A stretch of 64,000 nt of DNA from the NCBI RefSeq assembly GCF_947503875.1, contig NZ_CANNFH010000005.1, positions 310,001 through 374,000 of the forward strand, in the 5' to 3' direction. Shown here in pieces: positions 25,424 to 32,791 of the stretch (the first letter of the stretch is position 1; every line of letters begins with the position of its first letter). The DNA comes from an uncultured Polaribacter sp. Its GTDB lineage: Bacteria; Bacteroidota; Bacteroidia; Flavobacteriales; Flavobacteriaceae. Below the pieces are notes generated by a model. It saw nothing but the letters and a program-made list of their open reading frames with translations. It searched no databases and had not been told where the DNA came from. Both the position numbers and the translations under genes were made by a program.

Positions 25424-25512
25424 TAAATTTGTAATGCACAAAACGTAGTAAACTTTGTGTTTCATAATTTGAATTAATAAAATAATACCCGAATTTTAGT
25501 TCGGGTTTTTTT
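25424..25512 (+). ncRNA. Candidate small RNA between carbonic anhydrase and hflX
   Basis: After the terminator of the carbonic anhydrase gene there is a free-standing -7 box TAAATTTG (25424-25431), a hairpin CACAAA/TTTGTG (25437-25459) and a second intrinsic terminator ACCCGAA-N6-TTCGGGT plus T-run (25487-25512). No open frame uses this promoter, so the predicted product is a structured RNA of about 75 bases from about 25438. No RNA family is recognised; 6S RNA would be longer. No clear -33 box is visible. Confidence 0.4.
25487..25512 (+). terminator. Intrinsic terminator upstream of hflX
   Basis: ACCCGAA, loop TTTTAG, TTCGGGT and a T-run. It sits 40 bases before hflX and cannot end the carbonic anhydrase gene, which already has a terminator. 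Confidence 0.75.
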
Positions 25513-25537
25513 GTGCCATTTCCAATCTAAAACTTTG

Positions 25538-25545
25538 TATTTTTG
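25538..25545 (+). promoter_or_regulatory. -7 promoter element TATTTTTG for hflX
   Basis: An exact TAnnTTTG match. Its G is 7 bases before the A of the ATG at 25552, so the predicted first transcribed base is the start codon itself (leaderless). Confidence 0.6.
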
Positions 25546-25551
25546 CAACCT

Positions 25552-26766
25552 ATGATAGACGCAAAAGAAGCCATTTCAGAAAAAGCTGTTTTAATTGGTA
25601 TAATTACGCAGCAACAAAACGAAGCAAAGTCTGACGAGTATTTAGATGAGTTACAATTTTTAACAGAAACTGCTGGTGGAGTTCCTGTAAAGCGTTTTGT
25701 GCAAAAAATGGACAAGCCCAATCCTAAAACTTTTTTGGGAGCTGGTAAGTTAGATGAAGTAAAATCTTTTATTGAAGCAAAAGGTATAGGAACTGCTATT
25801 TTTGATGATGAGCTATCTCCAGCACAACTAAGAAATATAGAAAAAATATTAGACTGTAAAATTTTAGATAGAACCAATTTAATACTAGATATTTTTGCAC
25901 AAAGAGCACAAACAAGTTCTGCAAAAACCCAAGTAGAATTGGCACAAAGCGAATATCTTTTACCACGTTTAACTAGACTTTGGACGCACTTAGACAAGCA
26001 AAAAGGTGGTATTGGAATGCGTGGACCTGGAGAAACAGAAATAGAAACAGATAGACGTATTATTAGAGATAAAATTGCTGTTTTAAAAAAGCGTTTAAAA
26101 ACCATAGACAAACAAATGGCAGTGCAACGCAAAAACCGTGGTAAAATGGTGCGTGTTGCTTTGGTAGGGTACACCAACGTTGGTAAATCTACCTTAATGA
26201 ATGTAATTAGTAAAAGCGATGTTTTTGCAGAAAATAAACTTTTTGCAACCTTAGACACTACTGTTCGTAAAGTAGTTATTAAAAATATTCCTTTTTTAAT
26301 GACAGATACTGTTGGTTTTATTAGAAAATTGCCAACCCAGTTGGTAGAATCTTTTAAATCTACATTAGATGAGGTTAGAGAAGCAGATTTATTATTGCAT
26401 GTGGTAGATATTTCACATCCAAATTTCGAAGATCATATTAGCTCTGTAAATTCTATTTTAGACGATATAAAGTGCGCAGACAAGCCTACACTAATGGTAT
26501 TTAATAAGATAGATGCTTATGAACACGAAACCATTGCAGAAGACGATTTAGAAACAGAAAGAACTAAAGAACACTACACTTTAGAAGATTGGCAAAAAAC
26601 TTGGATGAATGACAAAGACGTGGAATCTATATTTATATCTGCCCTAAACAAAGAAAACTTAAACGATTTTAAAGATAAAACTTACGAAGAAGTAAAGAAA
26701 ATTCATATACAGCGTTTTCCTTATAACGACTTTTTGTATTACGAATACAAAGAAGAAGAACAATAG
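25552..26766 (+). CDS. hflX: Ribosome-associated GTPase HflX
   Basis: 404 residues from the ATG at 25552. A TTG three codons upstream is in frame but lies inside the promoter box. The N-terminal HflX domain has FLGAGKLDEV and FDDELSPAQLRNIE, the middle helix has GGIGMRGPGETEIETDRR, and the G domain has GYTNVGKST (G1), DTVGFIRKLPTQLVESFKST (G3) and NKIDAYE (G4). HflX splits or rescues ribosomes during stress and binds the 50S subunit. Single gene with its own promoter; no terminator hairpin directly follows, but a structured repeat begins 14 bases after the stop. Confidence 0.95.
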   Translation: MIDAKEAISEKAVLIGIITQQQNEAKSDEYLDELQFLTETAGGVPVKRFVQKMDKPNPKTFLGAGKLDEVKSFIEAKGIGTAIFDDELSPAQLRNIEKILDCKILDRTNLILDIFAQRAQTSSAKTQVELAQSEYLLPRLTRLWTHLDKQKGGIGMRGPGETEIETDRRIIRDKIAVLKKRLKTIDKQMAVQRKNRGKMVRVALVGYTNVGKSTLMNVISKSDVFAENKLFATLDTTVRKVVIKNIPFLMTDTVGFIRKLPTQLVESFKSTLDEVREADLLLHVVDISHPNFEDHISSVNSILDDIKCADKPTLMVFNKIDAYEHETIAEDDLETERTKEHYTLEDWQKTWMNDKDVESIFISALNKENLNDFKDKTYEEVKKIHIQRFPYNDFLYYEYKEEEQ

Positions 26767-26780
26767 TATTTTATTTTTTT

Positions 26781-26873
26781 GGGCGCCTGCCTACCGCAGG
26801 CAGGTTTTAACGGGATTTCCGTACGCGCTTTGCACTTAAAAAAGTGCAAGAGCTAAAACAATACTGCAATCCC
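26781..26873 (+). repeat. GGGCG...ATCCC interspersed repeat, copy 2 (93 bp)
   Basis: Starts GGGCG, then a perfect hairpin CCTGCCT-ACCGC-AGGCAGG (26786-26804), CGGGATTTCCG, a second perfect hairpin TTGCACTT-AAAA-AAGTGCAA (26830-26849), and ends TGCAATCCC. The part order is the same as in 16489-16658 but in the opposite orientation, with different stem sequences. The rest of the 279-base gap to 27045 holds nothing I recognise. Confidence 0.6.
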
Positions 26874-27045
26874 TAATACAAAATACATTAAGAGTAATTT
26901 AAACACTTATTTTATTTTGTAGAAGTTTAGTTTTAATTATAAACAAAAAAGTATCGGAGCTTTATTCTTTTATCTAGAAGTAATTAGTTGTGTAAACTAA
27001 AACTTAGTAAAAGATTTTTGAGCGAATTATTTTAAAAACAAAATT

Positions 27046-28164
27046 TTATATTTCTTTAGTATCATCACCAGCAATACCCATTCTTTTTGCACGGCTTTTC
27101 CAAGATTTTCTAGCATAAGATTGTAGGTCTGCAATATTATCAGATTCATCCATGATTTCTAAACCTAGTAAAGTTTCTATAACATCTTCTTGAGAAACCA
27201 ATCCGCTAACAGAACCGTATTCATCTACAACCAAAGCAATATGCTCTTTTACTTTAATTAATTCATCAAACAAATCAGCAATAGATAAATCTCTATTAGT
27301 AACAGTAATATTTCTTTTAATACTTGCTAATTTTTCTGAACCTTTATTTTTAACTAATGCCTCTAGTAAATTATTTTTTAAGAAATATCCTGTAATTTCA
27401 TCAGGGTTTTCTGCAAAAACCGGTATTCTAGAAAAACGTAGATTTTTATGGGCATCATAAAACTCTTTAATGGTTAAGTTTTCATCTGCAATTTCTATAA
27501 CAGATCTTGGTGTCATTACATCGTTTACTTTTATTTCTTTAAATCCAAGCATATTACGAATTACCTTACTCTCATTTTTTTGAAAAACACCATCTTTTTC
27601 TGCCATATCTGTCATCACCAAAAAACTTTCTCTGCTTAAAACACTACCATGCCCTTTGCCACCAATTAGCTTCGTAGTTAGCTGTAAAACCCATAAAATG
27701 CCAGTGTACTTTAACGGAAAAATCATTACGTTAAGTGCTTTAGAGGTAAAGTTTGCCAATTGTTTCCAGTAAGTTGCGCCAATGGTTTTGGGTATAATTT
27801 CTGATGCTACTAAAATTAAAATAGTCATTACAGTAGAAACAACACCTACCATAACATCTTCTGTTACTTTAACGCCAAGTATGGTTTTTACTGCTGCACC
27901 ATATATTTCTGCATAAGCAACTTTGGCTTGTACACCAACTAAAATTGCGCCAACCGTATGTGCAATGGTATTTATGGTTAAAATTGCAATTAAAGGCTTG
28001 TCTACATCTTTTTTTAGTATCTCTAAACTAGCGGCGTATGCTTCTCCTTCACTTTTTTTAAGATTAATAAAAGTTGGTGTTATACTTAATAAAACGGCTT
28101 CTAGTATAGAGCACAGAAAAGAGAAAAATATAGAAATAGTAGCGTAAATTATTAATAAAGTCAT
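27046..28164 (-). CDS. CNNM/CorC-type (DUF21 + CBS) membrane protein
   Basis: 372 residues. The N-terminal DUF21 domain has three or four membrane helices (about residues 2-24, 60-82, 96-120 and 130-150) with the ATLAINT/TIAHT-type segment LTINTIAHTVGA and a SEIIPKTIG motif. Two CBS domains follow (about 205-265 and 270-330: VMTPRSVIEI, VVDEYGSVSGLVSQEDVIETLLG). The transporter-associated CorC_HlyC domain is absent. DUF21-CBS proteins are linked to Mg2+ or other cation efflux or transport control; the ion here is unknown. Single gene, inner membrane. Confidence 0.85.
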   Translation of the reverse strand: MTLLIIYATISIFFSFLCSILEAVLLSITPTFINLKKSEGEAYAASLEILKKDVDKPLIAILTINTIAHTVGAILVGVQAKVAYAEIYGAAVKTILGVKVTEDVMVGVVSTVMTILILVASEIIPKTIGATYWKQLANFTSKALNVMIFPLKYTGILWVLQLTTKLIGGKGHGSVLSRESFLVMTDMAEKDGVFQKNESKVIRNMLGFKEIKVNDVMTPRSVIEIADENLTIKEFYDAHKNLRFSRIPVFAENPDEITGYFLKNNLLEALVKNKGSEKLASIKRNITVTNRDLSIADLFDELIKVKEHIALVVDEYGSVSGLVSQEDVIETLLGLEIMDESDNIADLQSYARKSWKSRAKRMGIAGDDTKEI

Positions 28165-28291
28165 AAAACGTAAATTGAAATGTAAAAATAATTAAAAAAT
28201 AGGATATTAGCTTTCTATATCTGCATTAATAGTGTGGTTTTTACTTAAAATTTGTTAATAATCCATAATTATTTTTCCATTATTTTGAATT

Positions 28292-28332
28292 AAAAAAAGC
28301 CTCAAAAAAATATTTTTTTTGAGGCTTTTTTT
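28292..28332. terminator. Bidirectional intrinsic terminator
   Basis: AAAAAAAGCCTCAAAAAAA (28292-28310) pairs with the complementary stretch TTTTTTTGAGGCTTTTTTT (to 28332). It lies just downstream of the DUF3078 gene (minus) and has a T-run on either strand. Confidence 0.7.
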
Positions 28333-28351
28333 AATTCTATTTGTTTAATTC

Positions 28352-29254
28352 TTACAAGGAATAATTGATACCAAATAACCAGTAAGATTGTGTTTTATTA
28401 TCTGCATCACTTAAAGCAACACCCTGAAAGTTTGCTGCTTCTTGCCTGTTACCTCTTAACCCTACTTCTAAACCTAAACCAATACCTTTGTATAAGGTGT
28501 AACCAAAAGAGTTTGTCCAAGTCCAGTTAGATAAATCAGAAGATTCATAACTTTGAAAAACAGATAAATTAGATTTTACGCTTAAGTCTCCGTATTGGTT
28601 TGTGTAATCTGCAACAATTTTTGCACCTAAAGAAGATTCAAAAACGCTGTTTCCATTACTAAAAACAAAATTGTAGTTTCCTGGGTGCATTACTACTACT
28701 AAATGGCTAGTAGGTGTCCAAGTTAAACCAGCACCTATGTCTAAATACCCTGGGTTATTAAAATTATCAATTATTGTAGTTCTGTATTCTGCTAATCCAG
28801 AAACTGCCCATGTTTTACTTAAATTTCTACCATATAAAGAAGTAATTGTAAAAACATCTGTAGCTGCTTCAAAATCTTCATCACCTTGTATTGTTTTATC
28901 ATCTAATTTTACCCACCCAAGATTAACGTTTGCTGAGTTTCTCCAGAAAAATTTATCTTGAATTAAGTTAGCAAAACCATTTAAAGTTATTCCAATATTT
29001 CCTGCAGATGCATCTGGAGCAGTTCTTGCATACCAATTGTTAAAACCAGATAAACTAGCGCCAACTGTACCAAAAGCGCCTTTTCTCCAACCAGGTAACG
29101 CATCTAATTTTGCTTGAATTCCGTTAGCCTCTCCTTGTAATTTAGAAATAGAAGACTTTTTTTCGCTTAATTCTTTTTTTAGCTCTTCTTCAGTTTGAGC
29201 CTGAAAAGAAAAACTTATTAAAATTAAAATAAGTAAGATTGATGATTTTTTCAT
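28352..29254 (-). CDS. DUF3078 domain protein (second copy, with coiled-coil N-terminus)
   Basis: 300 residues. Signal peptide (MKKSSILLILILISFSFQAQ), a short coiled coil (ELKKELSEKKSSISKLQGEANGIQ..., residues 23-50), then a DUF3078 beta-barrel-like region (GASLSGFNNWYARTAPDASAGNIGITLNGFAN...). Weakly similar to the adjacent protein at 29316, so the two look like diverged tandem copies. DUF3078 is a Bacteroidota outer-membrane family often found by Suf genes; its function is unknown. Confidence 0.8.
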   Translation of the reverse strand: MKKSSILLILILISFSFQAQTEEELKKELSEKKSSISKLQGEANGIQAKLDALPGWRKGAFGTVGASLSGFNNWYARTAPDASAGNIGITLNGFANLIQDKFFWRNSANVNLGWVKLDDKTIQGDEDFEAATDVFTITSLYGRNLSKTWAVSGLAEYRTTIIDNFNNPGYLDIGAGLTWTPTSHLVVVMHPGNYNFVFSNGNSVFESSLGAKIVADYTNQYGDLSVKSNLSVFQSYESSDLSNWTWTNSFGYTLYKGIGLGLEVGLRGNRQEAANFQGVALSDADNKTQSYWLFGINYSL

Positions 29255-29315
29255 GTTTTTGATTTTTTAATTTAGCGAGCAAATGCACACTTTTTATAAT
29301 TTAGACAAGAAAATT

Positions 29316-30179
29316 TTAATAAGTCACTTTTTCGTGGAAACTATAATTTAATCCCAGTCCAAATAATTGTCTAAACTGTATGTTAGGTGAAGCATTATCA
29401 TCTATAATAGTGTGTAAAGTAATTAACATTTTAATGTTTTTATTTACTTTAAATCGTATGTTGGTTAAGTAGTCAACATCAATATTACCAACATTTGCCA
29501 AATAATCTGTGTATAAGGTTAAAATGTTTTCCATCTCTATATTAGAGGTTATCGTAAATTTATAATATCCAGATAGGTTAAAACCTAAACTAAAAGCGGT
29601 GGTTTTGCCTTCATTTACACCAAACTGACCTGCAAAATTTTTATTTACAAATGTATATCTTGCTGTGGCTGGTGCTATATTAAAATTTAAGTCGTCAGAT
29701 TTTTTCCAGAGCATTCCAGGACCAAAGGTTAAATATGCAGGAGAAAAAAATTGAGATACTAATGTTCTAGGTTCGGTTCTATAATTAAAACCGTCTGTAT
29801 ATTGCGTTCTAAAATTACCAAGAAAAGATAAAAACCAATACTTACCAGTTTTGTAACCCATTAAGGTGTTTAGTTCTAGTCTATCGTCTGTTTTTCTATA
29901 CCCCTTATCTTCTATATGGCTTAAACCATAACTGGTTATTAATCTTGTATCCCAGTTTAAATTATTTTTCTTGTAATTGAAATCGTAATTTAAATTCAAA
30001 TTACCTGCAATGGTGTTTTCTCCACCAGAAGCCCAGTTTGTAAAAGAAGATTGATTGAAGATAAAAGCAAACCTCCCATGAATTTTCCATTTTGGTTGTG
30101 GTAGTGTGTCTTTTTTCTTTTTTTGCGCGTAACTAATGCAGCAGACGAAAAACAGTAAAAGAAGGAGTATCTTCTTCAT
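29316..30179 (-). CDS. DUF3078 domain protein (first copy)
   Basis: 287 residues with a signal peptide (MKKILLLLLFFVCCISYAQ). The pattern WKIHGRFAFIFNQSSFTNWASGGENTIAGNLNLNYDFNYK ... WDTRLITSYGLSH is the DUF3078 signature: N-x-x-F-x-N-W-x-x-G-G-E-N with alternating strands, predicted to be an outer-membrane barrel. It lies 48 bases downstream of the DUF2480 gene and 61 bases upstream of the second DUF3078 gene, all on the minus strand. The link with the Suf genes is conserved in this group, but the meaning is not known. Confidence 0.85.
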   Translation of the reverse strand: MKKILLLLLFFVCCISYAQKKKKDTLPQPKWKIHGRFAFIFNQSSFTNWASGGENTIAGNLNLNYDFNYKKNNLNWDTRLITSYGLSHIEDKGYRKTDDRLELNTLMGYKTGKYWFLSFLGNFRTQYTDGFNYRTEPRTLVSQFFSPAYLTFGPGMLWKKSDDLNFNIAPATARYTFVNKNFAGQFGVNEGKTTAFSLGFNLSGYYKFTITSNIEMENILTLYTDYLANVGNIDVDYLTNIRFKVNKNIKMLITLHTIIDDNASPNIQFRQLFGLGLNYSFHEKVTY

Positions 30180-30227
30180 TTATAGAATTTAAGCAGTAAA
30201 AGTACTATAATCTATAAAAAAATAAAA

Positions 30228-30737
30228 TTATTTTTTAGATTTATAAAGTGGCACAGTAGAGCAAGCCTCACCAAACATAATAGATTTTGCTATAGGTTGT
30301 AATTTGTTAATTAAAAAAGCAAAAGCAGAATTTGGTATTGGTTTTTCTGCACATCCTTTTATGATTACTGGTTTATCTGTAAAGTCTCTAAAATCTACAA
30401 AAGTTAAAAGCTCTTGGTAAATTACGGTTTCTAATAACTCTAAATTGCCGATTACTACTTTTTTTGAGTGCGGATTAAGCTCTGACGCAACAAGCATAAA
30501 AGCCCAAGAAGGTATAATTGCATCTACAGAACAAGTAACTGCAACAAAACATTTTTTGTATTGAGACCAATCATGATTTTTAACAGAAACTCTAAAGTCT
30601 TGCTCTTTTAAAATAATTTCTTCAAAAAGCCAATCTTTAATATCAAAGACTACTCGTTTTCCTTCTGGATATATTTCTTCTAAATCGAATGTTTTTAAAA
30701 CACTATTGGCAACTCTATTTATAATTTGTTTTTCCAT
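30228..30737 (-). CDS. DUF2480 family protein
   Basis: 169 residues, cytoplasmic, with no membrane segment. Features such as YPEGKRVVFDIKDWLFEEIILKEQDFR, CSVDAIIPSWAFMLVAS and KGCAEKPIPNSAFAFL match DUF2480, a Bacteroidota family whose gene accompanies Suf genes. Cysteines at CFVAVTC, KGC and EAC could bind metal or thiols, but no role is established. The gene comes after the SufT-like gene in a SufE-DUF59-DUF2480 order. Confidence 0.85.
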   Translation of the reverse strand: MEKQIINRVANSVLKTFDLEEIYPEGKRVVFDIKDWLFEEIILKEQDFRVSVKNHDWSQYKKCFVAVTCSVDAIIPSWAFMLVASELNPHSKKVVIGNLELLETVIYQELLTFVDFRDFTDKPVIIKGCAEKPIPNSAFAFLINKLQPIAKSIMFGEACSTVPLYKSKK

Positions 30738-30747
30738 TGTTCTTTAG

Positions 30748-30779
30748 TTTCAAAGTTTCAAAGTTTCAAAGTTTCAAAG
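30748..30779. repeat. Four tandem copies of TTTCAAAG
   Basis: Four perfect 8-bp units just upstream of the DUF2480 start (minus strand), i.e. in the gap after the SufT-like gene. A plus-strand open frame through this gap (30737-31057) is low-complexity and is not a gene. Confidence 0.7.
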
Positions 30780-30840
30780 TTGAGAAGTTTTTATATTTCT
30801 ACTATAAACCAACAACCATCAACCAAAAATCAAAAACCAA

Positions 30841-31161
30841 TTACAACATCCCTAACTCTAACTTTGCTTCTTCACTCATCATTTCTTGTGTCCAAGTAGG
30901 ATCAAAAGTTATTTCTACTTCACACTCGTTAATTTCTTTAAGAGATTTTACTTTTTCTTCTACATCTCTTGGTAAACTCTCTGCAACAGGGCAGTTTGGC
31001 GATGTTAATGTCATTAAAATTTTAGCATTATTTTCATCAGAAACAAAAACATCATAAATTAAACCTAATTCGTAAATATCTACGGGTATTTCTGGATCGA
31101 ATATTGTTTTTAAAACACGTACAATTTTATCTCCAATTTCGTCTAATTCTTTATCTGTCAT
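30841..31161 (-). CDS. SufT-like DUF59/MIP18 iron-sulfur assembly protein
   Basis: 106 residues, the single DUF59 domain. Key features: FDPEIPVDIYELGLIYDV (the DPE region), LTSPNCPVAESLPRDV with the conserved Cys57, and VEITFDPTWTQEMMS. In SUF systems of this type the protein assists maturation of iron-sulfur proteins. It is encoded 46 bases downstream of sufE and upstream of the DUF2480 gene, as in other Bacteroidota Suf loci. Confidence 0.9.
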   Translation of the reverse strand: MTDKELDEIGDKIVRVLKTIFDPEIPVDIYELGLIYDVFVSDENNAKILMTLTSPNCPVAESLPRDVEEKVKSLKEINECEVEITFDPTWTQEMMSEEAKLELGML

Positions 31162-31207
31162 CTTTTTATTTTTTTTGTTTGAATAGGGGTTTAAAATCTT
31201 AATAAAC

Positions 31208-31630
31208 TTAATTTAGTTTAGTTTGTTGCGCAATGGCATACATTTTAATTTGCTTTAGCATAGAAACCAATCCGTTTGCTCTAGTAGGAGACAAATGTTC
31301 TTTTAACCCTATTTTATCAATAAAGCTAGTATCTGCATTTAAAATGTCTTCTGGTTTTTGTTCAGAAAAAACACGTAATAAAAGCGCTACAATTCCTTTG
31401 GTTAAAATGGCATCACTATCTGCAGAAAATTTAACTTTATCAGCTTCTAATTCAGAAAATAACCAAACTTTAGATTGGCATCCTTTTATTAAATTTTCTT
31501 CCAACTTGTTGGTTTCGTTAATCATGGGCAAAGATTTGCCTAACTCTATAATATATTCATAGCGTTCCATCCAATCATCAAACATAGAAAACTCGTCTAT
31601 AATTTCTTCTTGTATTTCTTTGATAGTCAT
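31208..31630 (-). CDS. sufE: SufE family sulfur acceptor
   Basis: 140 residues, the SufE length. The catalytic cysteine is Cys51 in LIKGCQSKVWLFSE, the conserved GCQSxVW loop, which takes persulfide sulfur from the desulfurase SufS and passes it to the SufBCD scaffold. The sufS, sufB, sufC and sufD genes are not in the window, although sufE heads the Suf-associated block here (sufE, DUF59, DUF2480, two DUF3078). Cytoplasmic. Confidence 0.93.
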   Translation of the reverse strand: MTIKEIQEEIIDEFSMFDDWMERYEYIIELGKSLPMINETNKLEENLIKGCQSKVWLFSELEADKVKFSADSDAILTKGIVALLLRVFSEQKPEDILNADTSFIDKIGLKEHLSPTRANGLVSMLKQIKMYAIAQQTKLN

Positions 31631-31799
31631 TTTTAAAACTTATTTTTGCGGTAGTTATTACTTCCTTTAGTCTAAGTACAAAAATACGACAAAAAAGGCG
31701 TAGAACCTGTAAAGTAAATAGAATATTAAAATAGTAAATAGGTTTTTATGATACCAATTACTAAAATAAATTCCTCTATTAAAAGAGGTTTATAAAAAT

Positions 31800-32726
31800 A
31801 TGAGTAAATTATTAGCAGTAGGTACTGTTGCGTTTGATGCCATAGAAACACCATTTGGTAAAACTGATAAAATATTAGGCGGTTCAGGAAGTTATATAGG
31901 TTTAGCAGCGTCTCAATTTGGTATAGAAACAGGTGTGGTTTCTGTAGTTGGTGCAGATTTTTTAGAGTCAGATTTAAAAATGATGAACGCCAAAGGAATT
32001 AATACAGATGGTGTAGAAATAGATAAAGACGGTAAAACGTTTTTTTGGAGTGGTAAATATCATAATGATATGAATTCTAGAGATACTTTAATCACAGAAT
32101 TAAATGTTTTAGAAACTTTTACACCAGTTGTACCCAATAGTTTTAAAGATTCAGCTATAGTTATGTTGGGTAATTTACACCCGTTAACACAAGCATCTGT
32201 ATTAGATCAAATGACAGAAAGACCAAAATTAGTAGTTTTAGATACTATGAATTTTTGGATGGATATTGCTTTAGATGAATTGCATGCGGTTTTAAAAAGA
32301 GTAGATGTAATAACGATTAATGATGAAGAGGCAAGGCAACTTTCTGGAGAATACTCTTTAGTAAATGCCGCTAAAAAGATTCATAAAATGGGGCCAAAAT
32401 ATGTGGTTATTAAAAAAGGAGAACATGGTGCTTTGTTATTTAATGAAGATAAAATGTTTTTTGCACCAGCTTTGCCTTTAGCAGAGGTTTTTGATCCAAC
32501 AGGAGCAGGAGATACTTTTGCTGGAGGTTTTTGCGGATATTTGGCAAAAACACAAGATATTTCTTTCGAAAACATGAAGAATGCTATTATCTATGGTTCT
32601 AATTTAGCATCCTTTTGTGTAGAGAAATTTGGTACAGAGCGTATGCAAGAGCTAACATTGGCAGAGGTAAAAAATCGCTTAAAAGCTTTTAAAGAATTAA
32701 CACAATTTGATATAGATTTATCATAA
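31800..32726 (+). CDS. PfkB-family sugar/nucleoside kinase
   Basis: 308 residues, the normal size. Visible are the N-terminal PfkB signature region (KILGGSGSYIGLAASQFG) and the C-terminal motif FDPTGAGDTFAGGFCGY with the catalytic Asp of GAGD. The enzyme transfers phosphate from ATP to a sugar or nucleoside hydroxyl; the substrate cannot be read. It is followed by a terminator and purF on the same strand, so a nucleoside role would fit the neighbourhood but is only a guess. A 5-bp hairpin (CCTCT/AGAGG, 31773-31788) sits 11 bases before the start. Confidence 0.85.
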   Translation: MSKLLAVGTVAFDAIETPFGKTDKILGGSGSYIGLAASQFGIETGVVSVVGADFLESDLKMMNAKGINTDGVEIDKDGKTFFWSGKYHNDMNSRDTLITELNVLETFTPVVPNSFKDSAIVMLGNLHPLTQASVLDQMTERPKLVVLDTMNFWMDIALDELHAVLKRVDVITINDEEARQLSGEYSLVNAAKKIHKMGPKYVVIKKGEHGALLFNEDKMFFAPALPLAEVFDPTGAGDTFAGGFCGYLAKTQDISFENMKNAIIYGSNLASFCVEKFGTERMQELTLAEVKNRLKAFKELTQFDIDLS

Positions 32727-32730
32727 TTTT

Positions 32731-32760
32731 AATCCGCGTTTATACACGCGGATTTTTTTT
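32731..32760 (+). terminator. Intrinsic terminator after the PfkB gene
   Basis: AATCCGCGT, loop TTATAC, ACGCGGATT and a run of Ts, 4 bases after the stop. Confidence 0.85.
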
Positions 32761-32791
32761 ATTACAAAACATAATATAATACTACACAAAA

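Noticed and set aside
25527..26258. Minus-strand open frame of 243 codons opposite hflX
   Set aside because: A shadow of hflX, which has all G motifs; the frame crosses the hflX promoter and terminator.
30737..31057. Plus-strand open frame of 106 codons across the DUF2480-SufT gap
   Set aside because: It is made of the 8-bp tandem repeat and low-complexity words, then the antisense of the SufT-like gene.
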